A stretch of DNA of 58,857 bases from positions 1 through 58,857 of the forward strand of contig JAUCBJ010002784.1 in assembly GCA_032718475.1 (NCBI GenBank), read 5' to 3'. Position 1 is the stretch's first letter. Each line of letters opens with the position of its first letter. The stretch is from Nemertoderma westbladi (lineage: Eukaryota; Xenacoelomorpha; Nemertodermatida; Nemertodermatidae). Of the stretch, positions 48,576 through 58,857 are shown piece by piece. The translations under genes and the position numbers were made by a program. The notes beneath the pieces are model-generated. The model saw only the letters and a program-made list of their open reading frames with translations. It was not told the origin of the DNA and ran no database searches.

Positions 48576-48620
48576 TTGTGTGAACAACTGTGTGAAAAAA
48601 TATTTAATTTTTCTTTGCAG
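48576..48620 (+). promoter_or_regulatory. 3' splice site of exon 2
   Basis: Only 45 bp separate the last satellite monomer from the AG at 48619-48620. The tract TTTAATTTTTCTTTGCAG is a good pyrimidine tract and acceptor. The final monomer has lost its ACACAG ending (it reads AAACTTGTG), so the nearest upstream satellite CAG is at 48539-48541, 79 bp before the real AG. Confidence 0.7.
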
Positions 48621-49717
48621 GACCGGCTCTAAGCGCTACTCTAAACATCAGTTGTACGTTGAATAAAGGCAGTTACACTTACCAGCTGACAATGTTCAAC
48701 CGAAACGAGAACAACGTGTTACTAGAGGGGGAACCCAGCGAGGAGCACATATTCAACACGTGTTCCTTAACGAGTCCCGACTCTAAGGGTAAAATATCCC
48801 TCATAGTCGTCCCAATAATAGTCTGTCTCTTACTGCTCCTCTTCTTGGTCCTCTTCTTCTCTTGGGCGAAACTCAAAAACACAAAATGTTTCCGTAAACT
48901 TCCCAAACCCACGTTCGCAGAGGCCCCGGAATGCGTCCGCTTGGAGGCGTACGGCACGCGTTGGCGGGACGGCCCGTTCGGTATCCTGGGCTACCGTACG
49001 CCCCCCAGCGTCAGGGTGCTCCCTCCCGCCGCGCCCCCGGGCCCCTCTGAGGCCCCCGCGACGCCCCCCGATTACAATAAAGTCATCCACATCGAGGATC
49101 CGTCGCCCTACAGCGGCGTCAGCGTTCTAACGGACCCCAGTATCGTTCTAGCCAGCCCGCCGTTAGGGGGCGTTGAAAGCCCAGCGGAGGCGGAAACTCA
49201 GCTGGTTCGCGGCGAATCCTCCCCGCTAGAGGGCGCAACTTCGCCGCTGAGCGTTGTAACTTCCCCTCTAGGCGGCGTAACTCTCCCGTTCGGGCTCGCT
49301 ACATCCCCGGTAGGTGGCGCACACATGATCTCGCCGCTAGGGGGTTACATACTCGAGGCGGACATCCCTTTGGTCGCCCCTTCGCGGCGGACAGCGGCAG
49401 TGGAGCGCTCGTCCAGCGCGGTCTCGTCCAGCCAGTCGTTGCGCTCCGCTAGGGGGCGCGACCGACTGTCGGACCGGTCCGCCGGCTCCACAGACTCCGG
49501 ACACCACGACGGAAGTCCCACGGCGACCCACCAGGGGGCGTCCGGTATCCTAGCGACGGACCTCGCGTGCGACGGCGACCCCATAGAATTGGAGCCGTTA
49601 AACCCCCCCAGTCCCGGGGCCGACCGGGTTACACAGCCCCGCGTCACTCACAGTAGGAAACTCGAGCTGGTAGACCCGCTAGAGGGCGCTCTCTACCCGC
49701 CAGACACCACGGTCTGA
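48621..49717 (+). CDS. Same receptor, exon 2: end of the fifth FNIII, membrane segment and cytoplasmic tail
   Basis: Joined in phase 1 to exon 1 this gives a 1052-residue protein. Residues 689-738 supply the missing strands of the fifth FNIII (YTYQL … N pattern), which supports the join. Residues about 746-769 are a strong membrane helix (VCLLLLLFLVLFF). KLKNTKCFRK follows, then LPKPTFAEAP at 781-790, which resembles the proline-rich box 1 used by JAK-coupled receptors; this is suggestive only. The tail is rich in Pro, Ser and Gly, with repeated SPLGGV/SPLEGA-like units and candidate phosphotyrosine sites YNKV and YILE. No kinase or phosphatase domain is present and no YxxQ STAT3-type motif was seen. 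GC content is far above the flanks. The stop is at 49715-49717. Confidence 0.75.
49160..49689 (+). promoter_or_regulatory. Cluster of CTCF-core-like motifs inside exon 2
   Basis: Matches or near matches to the general CTCF core CCASYAGRKGGCRS (with G at the third base in most): CCGTTAGGGGGCGT 49160, CCGCTAGAGGGCGC 49223, CCTCTAGGCGGCGT 49265, CCGGTAGGTGGCGC 49307, CCGCTAGGGGGCGC 49446, CCACCAGGGGGCGT 49528 and CCGCTAGAGGGCGC 49676. A minus-strand match, GCGCCCTCTAGCGG, lies in exon 1 at 21321. They fall in all three reading frames of the exon. Binding is not shown; this is motif similarity only. Confidence 0.4.
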
Positions 49718-51807
49718 GCCCCCCAACCCCGGGGCCGTTGGGTTGGCTGCGGCCGGGTGCTTTTCGCTTCTCATCGTACATTATTAGCCTCATACAGTTT
49801 AATTGTTCGTCCTTTTGGCCCAGTTCTCGTCGCTTGTAGATCTCCCTACGGTTTATTCGCACCGCCAGTCTCCTCTACTAACTAATAATTAGTTGACGTA
49901 CTACTTACTTACTCTTATATAAATACATTTTTATAATATTCTTCTAAATCACTTATATTTTTTATAAAGTTGCCATTTAATATGATAATAACGTAGATAG
50001 AGATAATAGTAGGTCGACTGCCTATCATCGTAAATTCCAAGAATTCGGCTATCCCCATAAAGCCGCGTTCATTTTACAAAAACTAAAATCTAAAATACAT
50101 TTTGTCAAATTTTGTCCCTTGAAAATCGGTGTGAAACATTTCGATGTTAAACTTTTATATTAAAACTCCAGAAACTCTAGGATAATTATTGTGTTTATTG
50201 TTAACTTGGTTGAAATGTGTCTATAAACTAGACAACCCACTCACTATCTGTAATATATAGAGCCGTTGACTCGGATAACTCGGACCAACTCAACTGCTCG
50301 CCGTCTATTACCATAAAGAGACATCATTTAATCTTTCTATAAGCAATTCAATATTAGCTTTTCATGAATTCGCACAATTCCTATCGGAATTAGCCATTCT
50401 TCTTCGCATTTAATGTCTCAACTTCGAATCTTCTTAATTATCTCTAGAACGCTTGCGTTGCTAGGATTCACAATAACAATATCTGAGAACAGCTGTTATT
50501 GCTTTCTAACATTACAGGTTTTATCGTTCTTTGGCGGCCATTATTTATTGTTCTATTTAACAATTACACAACCTTCTCAATCATTTTGTTTGTTTGTGTT
50601 GCTACGCATTTGAGATATTGTATAAACAGTTGTTACCCAGCTACTCAACAGAAAGACGTAGTGTTCTAGAATATCGTGTATTTATTAAATAGAATGGCGT
50701 TCAGCGAACGATACTTATTGCAATCTTTGAACGCCTATATCTCAGTTGTTTCTCCACGAAAGTAAAGAAATCTTTCCAATGAAATGAGAAAATTACGATT
50801 AATGTGAAGAATGGCCACGATTCGGAGGGGGCGATTCCGCAAAATGCAATTTTATTATAGAATCAAAAACAAAATATATAATTATGACTCCGTCTCAATG
50901 TCGGATGGGGCCTCAATGGGGGGGGGGGGGGGGGGTGTCATCAGATAATGACAAATTAATAATCATAATTTTAATGTTAATGTTAACAAATTTTCATCAA
51001 AATTAGGCCAAAATAGAGACAAATTATGTAAAAATTAGTGTGAAACTTTTTGAATTGAAAAGGATGTTCGAATTGTTTGAATTGAATTTGTGAAAAATCC
51101 CTGACATTTGGAAGTAAATATTATTAGAACACTTATTTTGACTTTGTAATATTGTGTAGTAATTAATATAAAGTTTAAATTTAATATTTAATTTTTTGGT
51201 GTATAATAGTTTGGCTTTGGAGCAACAAATTACAAAGGAAATCCATGAAAAACAGAAAGAGAATTCAGTGGGACGATTTTAGTCTGAAATAAATCATAAT
51301 ATAAAAGGTGTGATAATTATATTGGTAATTAATTGTAAGTCAATTCAATTTAATAATTATAATGATTTTAATCGTAATAATTGTTTTATATTTTACAATC
51401 GGATGAAGTACCAAGGTGTGCTATTATAGTACCAAGGTGTGCTATTATAGCACAGGGTGTCGCCTTGCTATTAATGTTTTTATTAATTTGTTCTCTTCGC
51501 CACGATTAAAATTGTTTATTTCACCGTTGTAGAATGTTGGTTTATATCAGAACTGTAATAGAATCAATATAGATAACAAACTGCCTGAATATTATTGCCT
51601 ATTCCTCGTGTCTTTTATTATTTAATGATACTCATCTAGATGGTGTTCTCCGCACCTTCCCACACGTTCACATCCTACCACCCTTGGTAAAGTATTTACA
51701 GATTTAGTTTTCATAATTAAAAGTATTTTGTATAAATAACTTATTGCCATAATACACTAGCTCTATACACAGAGGTACTAAGTGGGGTTTTTTTATCACA
51801 TTTTTAA
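49718..51807. other. 3' UTR and intergenic sequence downstream of the receptor gene
   Basis: No further gene was recognised. A G run is at about 50921-50936, and a 21-bp GTACCAAGGTGTGCTATTAT duplication is near 51408-51450. No clear AATAAA was found close to the stop codon; the transcript end is therefore not assigned. The small ORF at 50413-50613 has no recognisable domain. Confidence 0.5.
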
Positions 51808-53423
51808 TGATGCTGATTTCTGTACGTAGTGAATGCAGTATGGTGCTGCTTTGTGAATGAAGTGATTGCAGTATGGTGCTGCTTTGTGAACGAAATGAAT
51901 GCAGTATGTTGCTGCTTTGTGAACGAAGTGAATGCAGTATGGTGCTGCTTTGTGAACGAAGTGAATGCAGTATGGTGCTGCTTTGTGAACGAAGTGAATG
52001 CAGTATGATATTGCTTTGTGTATATTGTGGATGCAGTATGATGCTGATTTGTGTGCGCAGTGAATGCAGTATGATGCTGATTTGCGTACGTACTGAATTG
52101 AGTATAATGCTGCTTTGCGTACGTACTGAATGCAATTTGATACTGCTTTGTTTACGTAGTGAATGCAGTATGATGCTGCTTTGTGTATATTGTGGATGCA
52201 GTATGATGCTGCTTTGTGTACGTAGTGAATGCAGTATGATGCTGATTTGTGTACGTACTAAATTGAGTATGATGCTGCTTTGTGCATATTGTGGATGCAG
52301 TATGATGCTGCTTTGTGTTCGAAGTGAATGCAGTATGATGCTGATTTGTGTACGTAGTGAATTGAATGTAGTATGTGCTGCTTTGTTTACGTAGTGAATG
52401 CAGTATGATGCTGCTTTGTGTATATTGTGGATGCAGTATGATGCTGCTTTGTGTACGTAGTGAATGCAGTATGATGCTGATTTGTGTACGTACTAAATTG
52501 AGTATGATGCTGCTTTGTGCATATTGTGGATGCAGTATTATGCTGCTTTGTGTTCGAAGTGAATGCAGTATGATGCTGATTTGTGTACGTAGTGAATTGA
52601 ATGTAGTATGTGCTGCTTTGTTTACGTAGTGAATGCAGTATGATGCTGCTTTGTGTATATTGTGGATGCAGTATGATGCTGCTTTGTGCACGTAGTGAAT
52701 GCAGTATGATGATGATTTGTGTATGTAGTGAATGCAGTATGATGATGATTTGTGTACGTACTAAATTGAATATGATGCTGCTTTGTGTATATTGTGGATG
52801 CAGTATGATGCTGCTTTGTGTTCGAAGTGAATGCAGTATGATGCTGATTTGTGTACGTAGTGAATTGAATGCAGTATGTGTTGCTTTGTTTACGTAGTGA
52901 ATGTTCTATGATGCTGCTTTGTGTACGTAGTGAATTGAATGCAGTAGTATGCTGCTTTGTGTATGTAGTGAATTGAATGCAGTATGTGCTGCTTTGTTTA
53001 CGTAGTGAATGCTATATGATGCTGCTTTGTGTTCGAAGTGAATGCAGTATGATGCCGCCATGCTGATTTGTGTACAAAGTGAATGCAGTATGATGCTGAT
53101 TTGTGTACGAAGTGAATGCAGTATGATGATGCTTTGTGTACGAAGTGAATGCAGTATGATACTGCTTTGTGTATATTCTGGATTCAGTATGATGCTGATT
53201 TGTGTATATAGTGGATGCAGTATGATGCTGCTTTGTGAACGTATGGAATGCAGTATGATGTTGATTTGTGTACGAAGTGAATGCAGTATGATACTGCTTT
53301 ATTTATATTCTGGATGCAGTATGATGCTGCTTTGTGTACGTATTGAATGTAGTTGATGCTGATTTATGTACGAAGTGAATGCAGTATGATGCTTCTTGGT
53401 ATACATAGTGAATGCAGTATGAT
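51808..53423. repeat. 33-bp minisatellite, about 49 copies, with a 235-bp higher-order unit
   Basis: The unit GAATGCAGTATGATGCTGCT plus TTGTGTACGTAGT recurs, with variants such as TGGATGCAG and TGTATATTG. GTATGTGCTG marks recur at 52371 and 52606 (235 bp) and a similar one at 52874. Because 33 is a multiple of three, both strands carry long repetitive ORFs, which are not credited as genes. Confidence 0.92.
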
Positions 53424-53719
53424 CCATATTGTTTACATTAATCATGATGACTTTATGTAAAATTGTCTCACGCCAGCTATGCAATAGCTGAATAGTTTAG
53501 GATTGCAATGTTGGATAAAAATTATTTGCCATTATATTATTTTACCAAAAAACATTAATATCAAATATATTTATCATCAGCTGCTCTGCTCTGCTTCGAT
53601 ATCGTTTTTTATCCATTTTATTAAATATTTTCGGTTCGAGGGCGGATTGAAATATGTGAAAAAAGTAAAGCAACATTTGTATATAAATATTTAATTGTGT
53701 AGTTAGTTAGTGGTTGTAA
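53424..53719. other. Spacer between two minisatellites, nothing recognised
   Basis: AT-rich sequence of about 300 bp with no ORF of interest and no repeat structure. Confidence 0.5.
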
Positions 53720-54480
53720 TGGAACGTAGGTCCGACTCGATGGAAGGCTCGCAAGTGCCTGGAAGGTCCGACAGGGAGGAAGGTCCGACAGGTAGGAATG
53801 TCCGACAGGGTTGAAAGTCCTGCAGGGAGGAAGGTCCGACTGGGTGAGGCTCCGACAGGGATGAAGGTCCGACAGGGGGGAGGTCCGACAGGGAGGAAGG
53901 TCCGACAGGGGGAAGGTCCGACTGGGGGAGGCTCCGACAGGGATGAAGGTCCGACAGGGGGACGGTCCGACGGTGAGGGAGGTCCGTCAGGGATTAATGT
54001 CCGACAGGGATGAAAGTCCTCAGGGAGGAAGGTCCGACAGGGATGAAAGTCCTCAGGGAGGAAGGTCCGACATGGATGAAGGTCCGAGAGTGAGCAAGGT
54101 CCGACAGTGATGAATGTCCGACAGGGATGAAAGTCCTGCAGGGAGGAAGGTCCGACAGGGGAAGGTGCGAGAGTGAGGAAGGTCCGACAGTGCGGAACTT
54201 CCGGCAGGCAGGAAGGCCCGATAGTAAGCAATGTCCGACATGGGGAATGTCCGACAGGGAGCAAGGTCCGACAGGGGGAAGGTCCGACAGGGAGGAAGAT
54301 CCGACAGGGAGGAAGGTCCGACAGGGAGGAAGGTCCGACAGTGAGGAAGATCCGACATGGAGGAATGTCCGAAAGGGGAAGGCACGACAGGGGTGAATGT
54401 CCGACAGAGGGGAAGGTTCGATAGGGGAAAGTCCGACAGTGAGGATGGTCCGACAGAGGGAAGGGGGTTCGACAGGGAAC
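53720..54480. repeat. 17-bp purine-rich minisatellite (GGTCCGACAGGGAGGAA), about 44 copies
   Basis: CCGACAGGG recurs every 17 bp in the regular parts (for example 54301, 54318, 54335), with 14-24 bp spacings elsewhere. The plus strand is strongly purine-rich. Long ORFs on both strands are repeat artefacts. A single related GTCGGACCTT block lies just outside at about 54570. Confidence 0.92.
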
Positions 54481-55222
54481 ATTTATTTATAGAAACTAAT
54501 TTTCCAAACTTATCAAAATTACCAACGTTATCACAGTAGAGTTAACTCCTTGTCGGTCGTTATTTTCTGTCGGACCTTCAAGTTGGGATATCATGCTTTG
54601 CTTACCACTCATTGGTTGCATTTTACTAATTAGTTAGTTAAAGTTAGACGCTGTAGAGGTGCGATTGCCAAGTAATTAATTATTTGTAATATATTTTATT
54701 TTGTATTATTCTTTTTATGACTGTCATTCCCAGTTTATTAATTAACTAACTTTACTCATATTCATTTTTCTAACATTTAAATCGGAGCGAATAACATTCT
54801 ATTAGCTTAGCTTTTACAAATTAATTTGAATTATTTATTTAAAGTTTATACATTCTACTAATTGATTTGTTGTATTCTATTTGAAATATTCATCGGATCT
54901 CGCTGAACATTTTGTTTCAGTGAATCTCATTAACTTATGTTAATGAGCCAAAATATCCTTTGATGCTTTGTACAACTCTTGTAATTTATATTGTGAATTG
55001 TTTTGGAATATGAAAGCAATACTTAGTATTGTCTTTATGTTAGTATTCATATTATTATTCCGCTGACGATAACGATAACGACTATTTGTTGGTGCCAGTC
55101 TACTTATGTTGTCATGGTTATAATATAATTATACAATGTGACCTTGCTGAATTCAATGATTTTGCGACATATAATAAAAGTATAACATGAGAGACAAGCA
55201 TAAATGCAATGATATTCAAATT
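54481..55222. other. Non-coding spacer
   Basis: AT-rich sequence between two minisatellites. No gene or repeat recognised. Confidence 0.5.
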
Positions 55223-56147
55223 ATGTTAAACCAGTACAGCACCTGTACCATTTAATCTTAAGTTAACGAATATTAATATGTTAAACCAGTACAGTACCTG
55301 TACCATTTAATCTTAAGTTAACGAATATTAATATGTTAAACCAGTACAGTACCTGTACCATTTAATCTTAAGTTAACGAATATTAATATGTTAAACCAGT
55401 ACAGTACCTGTACCATTTAATCTTAAGTTAACGAATATTAATATGTTAAACCAGTACAGTACCTGTATCATTTAATCTAAGTTAACGAATATTAATATGT
55501 TAAACCAGTACAGTGCCTGTACCATTTAATCTTAAGTTAACGAATATTAATATGTTAAACCAGTACAGTACCTGTACCATTTAATCTTAAGTTAACGAAT
55601 ATTAATATGTTAAACCAGTACAGTACCTGTACCATTTAATCTTAAGTTAACGAATATTAATATGTTAAACCAGTACAGTACATGTACCATTTAATATTAA
55701 GTTAACGAATATTAATATGTTAAACCAGTACAGTACCTGTACCATTTAATATTAAGTTAACGAATATGTTAAACCACTACAGTACCTGTACCATTTAATC
55801 TTAAGTTAACGAATATTAATATGTTAAACCAGTACAGTACCTGTACCATTTAATCTTAAGTTAACGAATATTAATATGTTAAACCAGTACAGTACCTGTA
55901 CCATTTAATCTTAAGTTAACGAATATAATATGTTAAACCAGTACAGTGCCTGTACCATTTAATCTTAAGTTAACGAATATTAATATGTTAAACCAGTACA
56001 GTACCTGTACCATTTAATCTTAAGTTAACGAATATTAATATGTTAAACCAGTACAGTACCTGTACCATTTAATCTTAAGTTAACGAATATTAATATGTTA
56101 AACCAGTACAGTACCTGTACCATTTAATCTTAAGTTAACGAATATTT
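55223..56147. repeat. 55-bp tandem repeat, about 17 copies
   Basis: Unit ATGTTAAACCAGTACAGTAC, CTGTACCATTTAATCTTAAG, TTAACGAATATTAAT. ATGTTAAACC begins at 55278 and 55333 with a period of 55. Copies are nearly identical apart from single changes and a few small deletions (for example near 55480, 55760 and 55925). The near-palindromic GTACAGTACCTGTAC is in every unit. Confidence 0.95.
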
Positions 56148-56228
56148 AATTTTATTAATTGCCATTGAAGTGAAAAAACATATTGCGACGGGCTTTTCTA
56201 ACCAAAATCCTCAAGACCGGAACTTCCA

Positions 56229-56874
56229 TAAATACTAAGTTCTAGAACATAGACTCACTTTATTTATTAATAAATACTAAGTTCTAGAACATAGACTCAC
56301 TTTATTTATGAATAAATACTAAGTTCTAGAACATAGACTCACATTATTTATGAATAAATACTAAGTTCTAGAACATAGACTCACTTTATTTATGAATAAA
56401 TACTAAGTTCTAGAACATAGACTCACTTTATTTATGAATAAATACTAAGTTCTAGAACATAGACTCACTTTATTTATGAATAAATACTAAGTTCTAGAAC
56501 ATAGACTCACTTTATTTATGAATAAATACTAAGTTCTAGAACATAGACTCACTTTATTTATGAATAAATACTAAGTTCTAGAACATAGACTCACTTTATT
56601 TATGAATAAATACTAAGTTCTAGAACATAGACTCACTTTATTTATGAATAAATTCTAAGTTCTAGAACATAGACTCACATTATTTATGAGTAAATACTAA
56701 GTTCTAGAACATAGACTCACTTTATTTATGAATAAATTCTAAGTTCTAGAACATAGACTCACATTATTTATGAATAAATACTAAGTTCTAGAACATAGAC
56801 TCACTTTATTTATGAATAAATACTAAGTTCTAGAACATAGACTCACTTTATTTATGAATAAATACTAAGTTCTA
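56229..56874. repeat. 42-bp tandem repeat, about 15 copies, carrying GTTCTAGAAC
   Basis: Unit AATAAATACTAAGTTCTAGA, ACATAGACTCACTTTATTTA, TG; AAGTTCTAG begins at 56237 and 56279 (period 42). Copies are almost identical. Each holds the palindrome GTTCTAGAAC, which fits the head-to-head nTTCnnGAAn half of a heat shock element. Confidence 0.95.
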
Positions 56875-56909
56875 TAAGACTTGAAGGAACATTTACATTT
56901 ATATGTAAG

Positions 56910-57360
56910 AAAAATTCCCGGACAAACTGATTTCATTTTATGGGGCGCTTCAACGCCCTGATTCTAATTCCAAAAAAGATATTTTCAAAATCTCTTTCCG
57001 GTGTCTTTTTCTTAAATAGTATTAAATAAATTAATGATACTATTTATAATAATGCCATATATATATTTAAAAAAATGCCCAGACCAAATTATATCATTTT
57101 TCGAATTTCTTAATCACCCTGATTCCGAAACTATTAATTTCATAACATTTTCCCGGTGTCTTTTAGAGTAATATTCTAAAATAATATTAAACTATGTTAA
57201 TTATACTGTATAGTGTATATATTATCAGAACCACCGAATATTCTCCATTGTAGTGCATATCAACTTACTTACTAACACGAAACTATCATTTTTGCAATCA
57301 GGGCGTTGAAGTGCCCCAACAGTTTGGCTGGACATCTTTTTAAAAATATATAGATAGTTG
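56910..57360. repeat. Diverged direct and inverted repeats around TCAACGCCCTGATT
   Basis: The block at about 56916-56970 (GGGGCGCTTCAACGCCCTGA) has an inverted partner at about 57296-57345 (TCAGGGCGTTGAAGTGCCCC). A diverged direct copy lies at about 57070-57190, sharing CCCTGATTC and the CCGGTGTCTTTT block. The layout suggests a small foldback or MITE-like element whose ends are not precisely defined. Confidence 0.55.
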
Positions 57361-58857
57361 AGCCCCTCACACCAATTTGCCCTATTCAAGTGTTTTATTG
57401 CGCAACATGTTACTTATAATCTGCTACAGTACTATATCGATTTAGCAGCTCAACGAATTTAGGATTAGACTAAATTAGCCCATTATATTTCAAACGATAA
57501 AGTTTAATAAAATCTACGATAAAGTTGAATAAAATCCTTGTACAGTAGGATCAATAATATGGGAACAGCTGCACATGGGACCATGCAGCTCTGTAGTTAC
57601 AGTATATGTATGGACTATAAAGTTTCGAACTTATGACGCCTCTCTTAACTAATAACAATATTATTACAAAGTTACTATTAATACTAAAATAGCCCTGTAT
57701 CAGTAATTCCTGTATCAGTAATTCCGCAATACCTTTAGAATATTAATAATTGTTTATTTTTAACCATAAATACAACGAAACCCTACTAATATTGATTATT
57801 TTATTGATTAAGTGTGGTGGGGGTGAGGGGGGGGGGGGGGTTGGGGTACTGGCCTTCAAATTTTGTTTATATTTCATCTTGAGCAGATTTTTATAAAGAT
57901 TCCAAATATGAAAACCGTTTAGCCAAATCTGTATTACTTCTTGAGATATGACTGTACTGTATGTCCGTTTTACTGTCGGTCGGTTTCCAACTTTGGCCTC
58001 GTCGGTTTTGTCTGTCCGTCAAAATATAACCGACAACCAAACAGACAATTTGAACGTCACCAAGTGTTAAATCTGACATTCAGAATGAATTCTGCGACCA
58101 GAAAAACCCCAGAACTAAACTTTTAGCTAGATGGTGTGCCCTTTTCTTATATTTAACGGACAGATTGTCGAATAGTCAGAAAGACCGACCGACAGACAAA
58201 CTAAATTTCACAATGTCTCAATTTCAAAGTGAAATCTGACCTCAGAAATGTAATCAGCGACCAGGAAAACCCCCATAGCAGATATTCGTAGCATGATTTT
58301 GTGGTTTCGTGTTGCTATATACAGTATATATATTGAGGTTTACAGGTTTAAACTTTAAAAGCAATTATCACTGAATGGTAGTTTTTCATTTTTAAAACAT
58401 CCAATTTGCAAGTTTTTGGTATCAAATAAAAGCTACAGTAGTAGTGTGCGCATTAATAAAATCCGAGCAGTTTTTTTAGTTTTGCAATTGTTCATTTATT
58501 ATAAAAAAATTTACGAAAAAACATTGCTTTTTTTTAAATGACTTTGAAAAATAGCGGTATTTTAATTTAAATGTACGAAACAAAAATTCCGCACGAATTT
58601 TTTCATTTTTTCATCGGCCATGTTGATTCCAAAAAACGGTTACAGCTCCTGAAAATAAAGCAGAACAAAGGAGATGCATTTTGAGTCAAAAATGTACGAT
58701 TTGGCTCTGGCCGCTAAGGGGCGTCAAAAATGATTTTTTAAATATTACAATTCAATATAGTCCACCCAAACTGTATCTTACACTTTTTTTTCTACTTAAT
58801 CGCTCTTTGGTACAGTAAGCAATTCAATAGATTGACTTCCAATCCAGTACCCCCCCA
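57361..58857. other. Non-coding end of window with a G run and a diverged duplication
   Basis: A G run lies at about 57816-57846. Sequence at about 57963-58115 recurs in diverged form at about 58159-58275: both contain a CCGAC/CAGACAAxxT stretch, AAATCTGAC, TCAGAAT/TCAGAAA and GCGACCAG-AAAACCCC. No gene, tRNA or rRNA recognised. Confidence 0.5.

Larger units (their letters stand above)
22010..48620 (+). other. 26.6-kb intron of the receptor gene (phase 1, GT-AG)
   Basis: The donor GTAAGTG at 22010 matches the consensus. The acceptor TTTTTCTTTGCAG ends at 48620. Phases agree, and the join completes a half FNIII domain with no need for further exons. About three quarters of the intron is the 38-bp satellite and another 14 percent is a Kolobok-like transposon. 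The remaining stretches show no exon-like ORF. Small unseen exons cannot be excluded without transcript data. Confidence 0.7.

Noticed and set aside
49337-49862. Minus-strand Arg/Gly-rich ORFs opposite exon 2
   Set aside because: GC-rich antisense shadows of the cytoplasmic tail.
51873-52897. Long Cys/Met-rich ORFs on the plus strand and His/Ser-rich ORFs on the minus strand
   Set aside because: The 33-bp unit is a multiple of three, so both strands stay open by necessity; composition and strand symmetry argue against coding.
53707-54482. Overlapping proline/serine-rich ORFs on both strands
   Set aside because: They are translations of the 17-bp minisatellite in several frames at once.

Overview
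The window looks like a piece of an AT-rich, repeat-heavy genome of a non-vertebrate animal. The evidence is a multi-domain fibronectin-III receptor gene with a signal peptide, a transmembrane segment and a canonical GT-AG intron. It also holds remains of three animal transposon groups: a CR1/L2/Jockey-type LINE, a BEL/Pao LTR retrotransposon and a Kolobok-like DNA transposon. Nothing bacterial was found (no operons, no ribosome binding sites). I could not place the species; a marine invertebrate is a guess. No tRNA or rRNA gene was recognised.

Layout. 1-6.0 kb: a decayed LINE, split by about 2.7 kb of insert that contains a GATC-rich 467-bp tandem repeat. 6.0-8.45 kb: non-coding. 8.456-19.499 kb: a proposed 11-kb foldback-type element. 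Its two ends are inverted arms built of tandem TGTGGTAATTAGA-type repeats, and it is flanked by a GAACTTTTT direct repeat. Inside are a GC-rich inverted repeat, several short tandem repeats and a 3'-truncated BEL/Pao retrotransposon (13.1-18.05 kb). 19.948-49.717 kb: one host gene in two recognised coding exons (19948-22009 and 48621-49717, both plus strand), encoding a predicted 1052-residue type I membrane receptor. The N-terminus resembles a cytokine-receptor module, five FNIII repeats follow, then a membrane segment and a proline-rich tail.

The 26.6-kb intron between those exons carries a 3653-bp Kolobok-like transposon with TTAA target duplication (22452-26104), which itself contains a nested 679-bp inverted-repeat element, and a 20.15-kb array of about 530 copies of a 38-bp satellite (28422-48575). 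The array ends only 45 bp before the exon 2 splice acceptor. 49.7-58.9 kb: non-coding, with four different minisatellites in a row (33, 17, 55 and 42 bp units).

The host gene is the only apparently intact cellular gene; the Kolobok transposase is an intact-looking transposon ORF. The most interesting points are: the giant sense-strand intronic satellite whose every monomer resembles a 3' splice site, the CTCF-core-like motifs recurring in three reading frames of exon 2, and the foldback-type element. All functional statements are inference from sequence.
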